Assembly: GCA_030765065.1 (NCBI GenBank)
Contig: CM060990.1
Coordinates: forward strand, 666,202,618 to 666,266,617
Reading direction: 5' to 3'
DNA length: 64,000 nucleotides
DNA from: Deroplatys truncata
Taxonomy: Eukaryota; Arthropoda; Insecta; Mantodea; Mantidae
The notes below the pieces were generated by a model, which was not told the origin of the DNA, searched no databases, and saw only the letters and a program-made list of their open reading frames with translations. Shown here in pieces: positions 55,614 to 64,000 of the stretch. Position numbers and translations under genes: made by a program. How positions within the stretch are numbered: the stretch's first letter is position 1; each line of letters opens with the position of its first letter.

Positions 55614-55799
55614 TTTGCAGAAATAATTTCATTATCCTATTGTGTTACAGACCTAGGAGGCTGGAGCGACAGTGAGATCGTATATGCTGGCGTTGAAGAT
55701 TTTTCCACACACCTTCCACGACGTCGCTAGAAAAAATGAAAAGCAACAATACTTAAGAACATGACAAAGAATTGAAAAACACAAAACAGTAGAAGTTTA

Positions 55800-56315
55800 C
55801 CTATTAGTTGACCTAATAGTTGGTTACGGACGCTCTTTAACTGATGTGTCCTTAGCTCCCATTCTACATTGGGCGTGAAGGACCGGAAATTTTGCTCAGA
55901 GGCCTCTTTATCGGGCTTGAGGTTATTTTACGTGCCGTAAATCTACGACACGGGACCACCGCTTTACTTCCCTTCCGAAGGAAGCCATGCTAAGGATTTT
56001 TACGCCCGAAAAAAATTCAACGCCCTCCTCCGGGTTTGAACCCACGACCTTGGGAACTAGAGGCTAAGCATGGTAACCACTACACCACGGAGGACGACTA
56101 ATAGTTGGTTAAAGTGCTTGCGATATTGCAAGTCGCCATTGTCATATGAATTTGAGATCTCTTTGTGCTAGTCAGTTGGGGAATTTAATATCGTGCCGGC
56201 ATATTCCTATGGTAGCTCACATGGTTAGAGCAACCGGAAGGAAGGCGAAAGATCCGTGGTTCAGATCCCGGCTCTGTCACTGAATTTTTCAGTCTGATTC
56301 TACCTTTCCAGCAGT
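55800..56315 (+). repeat. tRNA-derived SINE, family E (copy E7), split by SINE C6
   Basis: The leader begins GACCTAATAGTTGGTTA, is interrupted by C6 at 55827-56097, then resumes with AAAGTGCTTGCGATATTGCA and AAGTCGCCATTGTCATATG. A box TGGTAGCTCACATGGTTAGA (2-bp insertion) and B box GGTTCAGATCCCGG follow. It ends TCTACCTTTCCAGC. Confidence 0.88.
55827..56097 (-). repeat. tRNA-derived SINE, family C (copy C6), nested in E7
   Basis: Complete minus-strand copy from head (CGTCCTCCGTGGTGTAGTGG) to GTTAAAGAGCGTCCG. The 14-bp duplication CTAATAGTTGGTTA at 55813-55826 and 56098-56111 is exact. The 3' end here has no A/T-rich tail, unlike C3 and C5. Confidence 0.94.
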
Positions 56316-56882
56316 TACGCTGAAAATGACAAAAGGTTTAACTTTGCGAGCGAATCCAAATGTAATAATTGCACTTTTATGTATGAGCGCATAATTCGGC
56401 AGTTTCTTTTGAAGATTCTGAGCCTCGAGGCTGTTGTAGTTAGAACATAAAGTAGATACACTCTTTATTGAGTGTTAAATATTCCAGCATTCAAGTTGTT
56501 CATGAGATAAAGTAGAAAAAGTTTTACTTATGTTTGTAGTGAAAATAGAATAAAAGCTATGGCTTTCTAAACTGCTTTATGTCATTCTTAGTTTGCTCAG
56601 TGAAGTATTTCACAGATTTTAACTTTTAGAAGTCGAAATTCCTCTTTGTTGTTTCAGAGACGTTAAAAGAAATGAAGAGTTTAGGTACTATAGGTCTTTA
56701 TTTGTATTTCGTTACATAAAATCGCATTCACTAATAATTTATAGAGGTCAGTTTATACAAGTCCAAATTTCGATGCCGAAAAAAGATTTTGGGTAACATT
56801 TTTGCATTGCATATTAATTGTAATATTTGTTTTTAGGAATAATTGTTGCCGTTGTAGAGTTTTAAGCACGGTAATATAAAGG
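56316..56882. other. no recognisable feature
   Basis: AT-rich, no open frame above 65 codons outside the SINE that follows. Confidence 0.45.
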
Positions 56883-57290
56883 TAAAGGTAAGGACGAACG
56901 GAGGGACATCCGTGACCCCTGGAATGGAGAGATGACGACGGGCCCAAGCATATGGGTCCTTAACGTTTCCAGAACGAACGCATCCGCCGCACGCGCTCAC
57001 CCACAAACCTCCAGACCTCCGGTGTTCGCCCTGCTCCCACACTACGACGCCAGGGTAAAACCCCTACAAAGTGCACACCAATCTCCCAGCTGCAACCCGT
57101 CGAACACCGTCGCCTGGCCATACAACCCTAAAATGGATGACAATGAAGGAGATTATGGGTACAGGAAAGTCGTGGTACATGAGGAACCAACCAAGCATTC
57201 GCCAACCGACTCGGGAAACCACGAAAAACCCACGGATCAGATGGGCGGTGACTTGGAATCGAATCCTGGAGCTCGCGCGTTCTTGGCAAT
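56883..57290 (-). repeat. tRNA-derived SINE, family D (copy D9)
   Basis: GC-rich minus-strand copy resembling D5. The body has GTGGGTTTTTCGTGGTTTCC, TCGGTTGGCGAATGCTTGG and a 3' end CCGTTCGTCCTTACCTTTAC. The head (about 57290-57235) is weak: GCGAGCTCCAGGATTCGATT as B box. Shadow frames of 85-153 codons cover it. Confidence 0.75.
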
Positions 57291-57658
57291 ATATAACCAA
57301 GAGCCTTCGTTTACGTTGCATTTACATATCTCTCTTTTTCACTGTCTCATTTCAAGTCATTCTTTTAATTCTTACAAAAAAAAATTTAAATGATACTAGT
57401 AACATTTTAAAACTGTAAGTAAATGATTTAAGAGTGTACGTAATGTTGAGAAAAAATATTCAGTAACAACAAATGTCTTGAAATCAGATAATTCTTTAGC
57501 TTATACTGTTCTCGCTGTCTCATAACTTCAGCTTTTGGGTGATGTCGACAGCTTTACCTTAAGAAACAATTCCTGTGTATGATGGCTAATTTTAGGTTAA
57601 TTATTTTTTAAATGTAGAAATAAACTCACTTTGACATGAGAATTTAAATACTAAAGGC
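57291..57658. other. no recognisable feature
   Basis: AT-rich spacer between two SINEs. Confidence 0.45.
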
Positions 57659-58015
57659 GGCGCCGTGGCCGAGTGGTTAGACCGCTCGCCTCTCACCGAG
57701 GCGGCCCGGGTTCAATCTTAGGGACCCGCATGTGGGATTTGTGATGGACAAAGCGGCGTCTGGGCGGGTTTTCTCCGGTTTCCCCCGCCATTCATTCCAC
57801 CAACTGCTCCATCATCACCTTACCTTTCATCCATTTCGCCATCATTTCGTTTCATCTACTTCCTTCATCCCATTCCGGGCATCGGGCTGATCACCCATCC
57901 TGGATATTTTGTCTGATCCATGAGTGTCTGCTCCTCGACGGACCTCTGACCTCAGGCACCCGCCTGTAAGTCCTGGGGGGTATAAATCCTACATAAGATG
58001 AGGTTAAACAGTGAA
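57659..58015 (+). repeat. tRNA-derived SINE, family G (copy G1, one 3' unit)
   Basis: The head GCCGTGGCCGAGTGGTTAGA matches a consensus A box perfectly and is tRNA-Ser/Leu-like; B box GGGTTCAATC follows. The body is TC-rich (TTTCATCCATTTCGCC), then about 57879-57955 contains one copy of the 76-bp unit found in tandem in G2 and G3 (GGGCTGATCACCCATCCTGG, then CTCCTCGACGG). It ends TAAGTCCTGGGGGGTATAAA. Confidence 0.85.
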
Positions 58016-58544
58016 TGAATGAATTACTTTGAAAAATACTGTGGTCATATTGCTAACAGTTTACATGCAGAAATGACAGATATTTCTCAAAATATTGTTT
58101 TAAAAATTTCAATTGTTTTGTTTTGTAACTAGCGAAAAACAAAGAAAAAATCTTCTAATTTTAACAACCACATTCCATGACACATTCTTTCAGATTTCTT
58201 AAAACTGGATACTTTCCATTGACAAGGAGAGGTCAAATACAGTGGTCATTGCCCACTCAGAAGCTCATCTGACTTCTAATCTTAAAAGTGTATCTACATT
58301 TTGGAACCGGTTCCTGTCATAGGTCCACTAATGCAACTTCTGGTATTATACAGTATTTTAAGATCGCTTTATATCTTAAGAAGAGACAATATTCATCAAT
58401 GCGTTAAGTACCCAGATATTTCACATGACATTAAAGAGGTCTTATCGTTTAATACCACATGCTCTTAGTGGTATGGAAACCTTTTATAATTTTATTGTAT
58501 GTCCCGTTATTTTCGTTGCCTTACACCATCTCTTACTTAATATA
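58016..58544. other. no recognisable feature
   Basis: AT-rich spacer. Confidence 0.45.
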
Positions 58545-59045
58545 CAGGGTGTATCACAATTAATATTGCAAACTGAAACGATTGAAAGTATACGATAGTA
58601 CAATCAAAAACGTTCCAGTAAACATGAACCGCAAACGAGGTAATTGCAAATGTGTGATTACAAGCCGCCACTGACATCATTAAGCAAAATCGTCCTAATT
58701 TACACAAATGAAACTGAAAAGTGGAGTTTTCCTTTAATAATTGCCATTCTCAGTTACCTCAAAATTCACTCGCAGCTTAACTTAAAAAGGAAAACAATTC
58801 TACTTTAGTATATTACATGTTATTAATACTGTACACTCTTCCCTGTTAAAGGAGGTTAAGCATGTTAAGCATGTACAATTCTTTGCTCCAGTACTTCAAC
58901 GGTATTGAGTGCTGTACACTAAACTTTTGAGGTCATCCCATATAGAAAAATCCAGAGAATTGAGATCAGATGAGACCTAGGTACAGGCCCTCTTCGACCT
59001 ATCCATCTTGGACCATATCTCTACGTTAGATGTCTTCTTACAGTA
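58545..59045 (-). pseudogene. Tc1/mariner-like element end with transposase remnant
   Basis: The left end CAGGGTGTATCACAATTAAT follows TA (58543-58544), a typical Tc1/mariner terminus. Inside, on the minus strand near 58990-58900, one frame gives SDLNSLDFSIWDDLKSLVYS, the third catalytic Asp region and what follows. The opposite terminus is not found, so the element is truncated on the right. Right boundary approximate. Confidence 0.78.
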
Positions 59046-59730
59046 TATTGTAATATAATGTTCTCTAGTCTTGTCATAGCACTGTTAGTGGTCTATGTTG
59101 TAATTTCAGAATAATTTTAAATGAAGTATTATATTAATAAACATATTTTTTTAAGTTTTTATATGTAGTCCTCCCTAAAATTTTATAAACGCCGAGTTAT
59201 ATATTTAGCCACAACTTGACAAGCAGTTTAAATGCATAGTTAAAGTATAGGGAAAAACACTGTTGTCATTAAAGGGTCGTATGTCTCCAAAGGCATTCAG
59301 TAATATTGATATTTTCGTTAAATAAGTGCGGTGTTCATTAGCTTTTATATTAAATGTATACAATACTAACAGAACTAGCAGCCCACCCTTCGTGATTGCG
59401 TTAAATGCGAAGGTTCTTTTCTGTCCCACTCCCTCTCTCAGTGTTTCAGCCTCTCCATCCTTTTTCCGCTATATTTCTACCTCTTTCTCCCTGTCTATTT
59501 GCACTTTCTTTTACACCATAGTCGCCACTCCCTTCCTCTTGCTCTCTGTGCAACATCTATGTCATGTGGTGTTTGGAAAGGCTTTAATAAAACGTTATTG
59601 TTAATAAACATTTAAAGTAAGACTGAAGATTTAACACTACGTAAACTTGTAACTTCTCCTTACACCTTCAGTGCGATCTGAAAACTACACTGTTTCTCGT
59701 GGTAACGGATTTACATACACGAATAATAGT
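59046..59730. other. no recognised gene; CT-rich tract near 59420-59540
   Basis: AT-rich, with a CT-rich low-complexity segment read as Ser, Phe and Leu in a 92-codon plus frame at 59326-59604. I do not regard that frame as coding. Confidence 0.4.
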
Positions 59731-60490
59731 AACACCGAGTTGAATGGCTCAGGTGGTAATGTTTGTGACCCGCATTTGGGAGGTCCCGGGCTGAAACCCC
59801 CGGGCCGACCAATATGACTGAGGTTTTCTTCGGGGTTTTCCTCGGTTACTGGTTTGGATAATTTAATTATAGTTTCATAGCTTCCCCTTCATTACATTTC
59901 ATTTCCTTCTTCTTCATCGCTATACAAGGGCATTGGGCTGATCACCGATCCTGGGTATGCTATGATCTAAAGTTTCCTTGCTCCTCGACAGGTTACTGAC
60001 CCAAGGCATTGGACTAAATTAAATTAAACTCAGTTTTATTTATGAACGCTCTTTAACTTCTGTGGTCCTTAGCGTCCCATTCTATATTGGGCGTGAAAGA
60101 CCGGTAATTTTGTTCAGAGGCCTCTTTATTAGGCTTGAGGTTCTTTAACGTGCCGAGGCATTGGACTGATCACCCATTCTGGATATGCTGTGATCCAGAG
60201 TTTGCTTGATCCTCGACAGGCTACTGACCCAAGGCATTGGACTGATCATCCATTCTGGATATGCTGTGATCCAGAGTTTGCTTGCTCCTTGATGGGCTAC
60301 TGACCCAAGGCATTGGAATGATCATCCATTCTGGATATGCTGTGATCCAGAGTTTGCTTGCTCCTCGACAGGCTACTCTCCCAAGGCATTGGACTGGTCA
60401 TCCATTCTGGATAAGCTGTGATCCAGTGTTTGCTTGCTCCTCGACAGACTATTGACCCAAGGCATCGGTTTATAAGTGCTTGGGGGTGTC
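59731..60490 (+). repeat. SINE family G (copy G2) with a five-unit 76-bp array
   Basis: Head at 59735-59800: GTTGAATGGCTCAGGTGGTA (A box) and a poor B box (GGGCTGAAACCCC). The body GGTTTTCTTCGGGGTTTTCC is followed by a TTCATTTCCTTC-rich stretch. From 59930 a 76-bp unit (TGATCACCCATTCTGGATAT core) occurs five times to 60461, interrupted by C7. The element ends AGTGCTTGGGGGTGTCAGTC. Confidence 0.88.
60016..60155 (-). repeat. SINE family C, 5'-truncated (C7), inside the 76-bp array
   Basis: The 3' half of a family C element on the minus strand (CGGCACGTTAAAGAACCTCA to TAAAACTGAGTTT) with an AATTTAATTTA tail. AGGCATTGGACT is present at 60004-60015 and 60156-60167, an exact 12-bp duplication, so truncation happened at insertion. 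Confidence 0.94.
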
Positions 60491-62165
60491 AGTCCTACAA
60501 TTAGGAGGGTAGCCAGTTCCAGAAGAACAAGAAGAATGGTAACAAAAGTATGGTATAACTTCCTAAATAATAAACATAACGAAAGAAAGGTTATACGTAT
60601 AATTTTTCAGCATGTAACTGAATAGTAATAAACAAGATATTTCGATTTTTTGGTTTCGTGCTCTTTGGGGAAAAGTAATTAAGAAGTCACTTCCCCCATA
60701 CGCATGAATTTTTTGGCTTCAGGGAGCCCTCCTAAACGTTACTGTCAATTATTCACCAAAAATGAAAATTACCAGAACAGTTTTGGTTATAGTTTTATTA
60801 TATGTATTAAAAGGATTTTCATTGGTATTTTAATTCAGAACATTGTGTATATCAGATTGAGTGCAGAGATTGTTTACCCACCATACTGAATTTACATCAC
60901 TTATCCTCGAAAAGTTTTCACTGCTGCACGTCAAACATTTTCGTAAATATCTCTAGTAGATTATTACGGTTAGCAATGAATGTACAAAATGGACCACACG
61001 ATAACGCCATCTCTCTGTAGTTGGCATATGCGCAAACGCGATCAGAACCCTAGAATATACCTGACCAAAGAAACGTGCCTCAGTTGGGGTTACATTGTGG
61101 CCCAGTGGGTGGGATAAGGGCATGGTGACTAACATAAGTCATGCGTATCTTCATCTGTCAAGCATTAGGTCAAAGGCTTTTTAAGGCCCACCTCCGTGGC
61201 AGAGCTGATTTAGGGTTTGGGAAATAGCTAAAATAACCTATGAAAATAAGGTTACCTGTGAACCAAGGGAAACTGCAGCCAAATGAATTTTGTTGCGATT
61301 AACGGTTTCTACTAAGCTTTGTGAGGTACAGGAACACGTGTGCTATGTTTGAAAGCCATTAGAGTTGAAATATCTTAACTCAGCCAGCTGCCTTCTGCCC
61401 CTCGTCCATCTGTCCAAATGTTTAACATGGAATATATTTGCCCCATCGACGTAGATGTTCAATATTAGCATTTTGACCAGTGAGATGCGAAATTTAGTGA
61501 CCATTCTCCTTTATTTTGACGGCGAAGATACAATTTTCTGTTTATAATATACGTTCTTAGTATCACTAGCAGTAAAATAAGCTGGAATGGAATATTACTA
61601 TTTGCTATTCGCAGTTTTTTAACTTATTTTTATCGAAACCATATTGGATTTTCAACTTCAATTACGTTTAAATAAAGACCGGAACTAGGGTCCCATACGA
61701 CAGGCTACAAGTTGAAATACTACAAAGTGCAAAGGATTTCTTGTGAGTAGAATGGAATGTGTAAAGCAAATTTTAACTAAACACCCTCTGTGCATAATCT
61801 AATAGATACGGGACACCGGTTCCGCTCATAAACTTTAAAGAATTTTCTCAAAATATTAACTTTGCGTATGTTCAGGTGTTTCTAAACTACGCCCTCCAGA
61901 GTTCCTTTAGAGGTAGTAATGCCTTTCGTTACCTACATTTTCTTTTAAAACACCCTCAAGTAGAATATAACAGTTTTAGCTAATTATTTTGTAAATAACG
62001 CAAATTAATGAACTTGTTCCTCTTTCCGTAATTTGCCTTTACAAAAGCCTAGTTGTGGTTAAAAAACTATGTTACTATAGCGATGTATATTATACATATG
62101 CCGTTCAGTTTGTGCACCGTGCATGTATAAGACATTAAGGCTACTGGGTACTTGCTTGAGCTACA
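60491..62165. other. no recognisable feature
   Basis: A long AT-rich stretch without a repeat or frame above 61 codons that I can place. Confidence 0.5.
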
Positions 62166-62192
62166 AATAATAATAATAATAATAATAATAAT
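62166..62192 (+). repeat. (AAT)n microsatellite
   Basis: Nine AAT units. Confidence 0.95.
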
Positions 62193-62194
62193 CA

Positions 62195-62234
62195 CGCCAT
62201 TTTAACGATACTTACGCCATTTTAACGATACTTA
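62195..62234 (+). repeat. 20-bp direct tandem duplication
   Basis: CGCCATTTTAACGATACTTA occurs twice in direct succession, next to the AAT microsatellite. Confidence 0.95.
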
Positions 62235-62649
62235 CGTGTTATGTACTACTTTTCTTAAATATTTACAACAGGGATATTCCGTCATTAGTTTTTATACACA
62301 AGCTTTATATCCAGCATATTTTAGTGCAATTTTCCGATACCTTTATTTTCGCGAATTACCGATACAGTTTTGTCTTCCTATCATATAAGAACGTACAGTT
62401 TGTAGTTATTTCTGACTCCAAAGTTTATATTTTCCAACTAAATTTTTTGCTCATTTTTATGTAAATTTATTAAAATATGCCTATTCTTCTAATTTCCATG
62501 AATTCTATCCATAAGCTAAAATTGTAAGGAAAACAGTTCGATGAAGATTGTCAACTAGCTTATGTATTATAAAGCTACATAGAATTAGATTCATTCAACG
62601 AGATCATGCAGCTTCTGAGAAAAAAATGTTGGTGCATAATTTCCCAAGT

Positions 62650-63580
62650 GATGATGGCTCAGGCGGTAACGTCTGTGGCGCGCATTCGAAAGGTCCAGGG
62701 TTCAAACTCTCTAGGCCGACCAATCCGACCGTAGGTTTTTTCACGGTTTTCCTCGGTCGCTAGGCGAATGATGGATTCGATAATTTGATCCGTGAATTTT
62801 CCTTTTCCTATCATCACTTTCATCAATACACTTCATTTCCTTCTGCACCGCCATACCAGGCATTGGCTGATCACCCATCTTGGATATGCCATGATCCAGA
62901 GCTTGCTTACTTCTCGACAGGCTACTGACGCAAGTCATTGGGCTGATAACCCATCCTGGATATGCTATGGTCCAGAGTTTGCTTGCTTCTCCACAGGCTA
63001 CTGACCCAAGTCGCTGATCACCGATCCTGGATATGCCATGATCCAGAGCTTGCTTGCTTCTCGACAGTCTACTGACCCAAGTCATTGGGCTGATAACCCA
63101 TCCTGGATATGCTATAGTCCAGAGTTTGCTTGCTCCTCGACAGGCTACTAACCCAAGTCATTGGACTGATAACCCATCCTGGATATGCTATGGTCCAGAG
63201 TTTGCTTGCTCCTCGATAGGCTACTGACCCAAGTCATTGGGCTGATAACCCATCCTGGATATGCTATGATCCAGAGTTTGCTTGCTTCTCGACAGGCTAC
63301 TGACCCAAGTCATTGGGCTGATAACCCATCCTGGATATGCTATGGTTCAGAGTTTGCTCGCTCCTCGACAGGCTACTGACCCAAGGCATTAGTCTGATCA
63401 CCCATTCTGGATATGCTATGATCCAGGGTTTGCTTGCTCCTCGACAGGCTACTGACCCAAGGCATTAGTCTGATCACCCATCCTGGATATGCTATGATCC
63501 AGAGTTTGCTTGCTCCTCGACATGCTAGTAACCCAAGCCTTGCTTGTATGTCTTTGGGGGTGAAAGTCGTACAAAGAGGA
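62650..63580 (+). repeat. SINE family G (copy G3) with a nine-unit 76-bp array
   Basis: Head: TGATGGCTCAGGCGGTAACG (A box) at 62650-62669 and GGTCCAGGGTTCAAACTC (B box) near 62692. The body has TTTTTTCACGGTTTTCCTCG and a TTCATTTCCTTCTGCACCGC stretch. The array occupies 62860-63537, and the element ends TTTGGGGGTGAAAGTCGTAC. Open frames on both strands (62741-63085 minus, 63185-63763 plus) are repeats of the same unit read as protein. Confidence 0.9.
62860..63537 (+). repeat. 76-bp tandem array, nine units
   Basis: Units start at about 62860, 62935, 63011, 63082, 63158, 63234, 63310, 63386 and 63462. All are 75-76 bp except the third (71 bp). The core is CATCCTGGATATGCTATG(G/A)T then CTCGACAGGCTACTGACCC. 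Neighbouring units share variants (for example GGGCTGATAACC in units 2 and 4-7, with unit 5 differing at one base, versus AGTCTGATCACC in 8-9), which indicates local duplication. Confidence 0.95.
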
Positions 63581-64000
63581 GGGTTTTATTGGGTTTATGA
63601 TATTTATAAGCAGCTTTCAGGACATAAAGTTATCTTTTATACGACTATCACAGGATTTTGCTGTTCATTAACTCGAAAGTTTCATAAGTTATCCGTAACA
63701 GTGATAAAATATGGATTGAAGTTGAAGAGTAAAACTGCCTCAATCTCCCAACTGGCTGATTGATGTCTTGAAGTTGGAACAAAACCGTCTAAACATGTTT
63801 TGTTGTTTATTAGAAACAATGTGAGTTCAAGTTTGATAATTATTGCTCGTTCATGCCAGTCGTGTGAAGTCTGATTCAAATTTCACTTTGTTTTAAGTAA
63901 TTTTTATGAAAACAGCTGAAATTTATTACATGACTTCTTTATATTTTTAGTCCATCTTAAACTCTAATTCATATTCTTAGGTTCTATACAGATTTTCATA
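63581..64000. other. no recognisable feature
   Basis: AT-rich DNA to the window end. The frame at 63434-63763 begins in the array and continues here by chance. Confidence 0.45.

Noticed and set aside
57659..57735. A functional tRNA-Ser/Leu gene
   Set aside because: The A box is perfect, but the anticodon arm and acceptor stem do not close properly and the SINE body follows directly. It is the head of SINE G1.
62860..63537. CRISPR-like array
   Set aside because: Units are directly tandem without unique spacers, and the context is eukaryotic.
62741..63763. Repeat-rich frames resembling a tandem-repeat protein
   Set aside because: They translate the 76-bp SINE array, on both strands, and the period is not consistently a multiple of three across units (76 bp shifts frame).

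Overview
The window looks like non-coding DNA from an arthropod, most likely an insect with a large, AT-rich, repeat-rich genome. The reasons are several lineages of mariner/Tc1-like transposase, a decayed jockey-like non-LTR retrotransposon, many tRNA-derived SINEs with Pol III A and B boxes, solo LTRs, MITEs and no dense gene order. I cannot name the species. I recognise no intact host gene: nearly every open reading frame is short, lies in a repeat, or shows no family resemblance. The window is best read as intergenic DNA or the inside of a very long intron.

Layout. 1-2.7 kb: a deleted mariner, a SINE and a second Tc1/mariner-like element. 3.9 kb: a possible heat-shock-type promoter facing left. 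4.4-5.3 kb: first solo LTR of family A. 6.3-7.1 kb and 14.1-21.5 kb: a roughly 0.9-kb repeat of unknown class ('S') in alternating orientation, interrupted by two A-type LTRs and a SINE. 7.9-13.3 kb: SINEs of families E and D. 22.9-34.8 kb: another deleted mariner, LTR and SINE copies, a foldback MITE, and a Tc1/mariner-like element with 160-bp inverted ends. 35-44.3 kb: SINEs, then A-type LTRs, one split by a B-type LTR, then a jockey-like RNase H/C-terminal remnant split by another B-type LTR. 45.9-50 kb: a decayed near-full-length mariner, SINEs, a sequence shaped like a recursive splice site, a third B LTR and a palindromic MITE. 50.4-64 kb: SINEs C, D and E, one more A LTR, a truncated Tc1/mariner-like end, and three SINEs ('G') carrying 1, 5 and 9 copies of a 76-bp 3' tandem unit.

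The main story is insertion history. I found eight LTRs of family A and three of family B. No internal retroelement region lies beside any of them, so all look solo or truncated. Six have an exact 4-bp target duplication, another (A1) has a likely one, and both families begin TGAGGCAGTATTTT. The three B LTRs differ in length almost exactly by multiples of a 36-bp unit. Several insertions are nested, which gives a relative chronology. LTR and SINE letter names (A, B, C, D, E, F, G, S, P) are labels made for this window, not database names. All family calls come from reading the sequence; no search was run.
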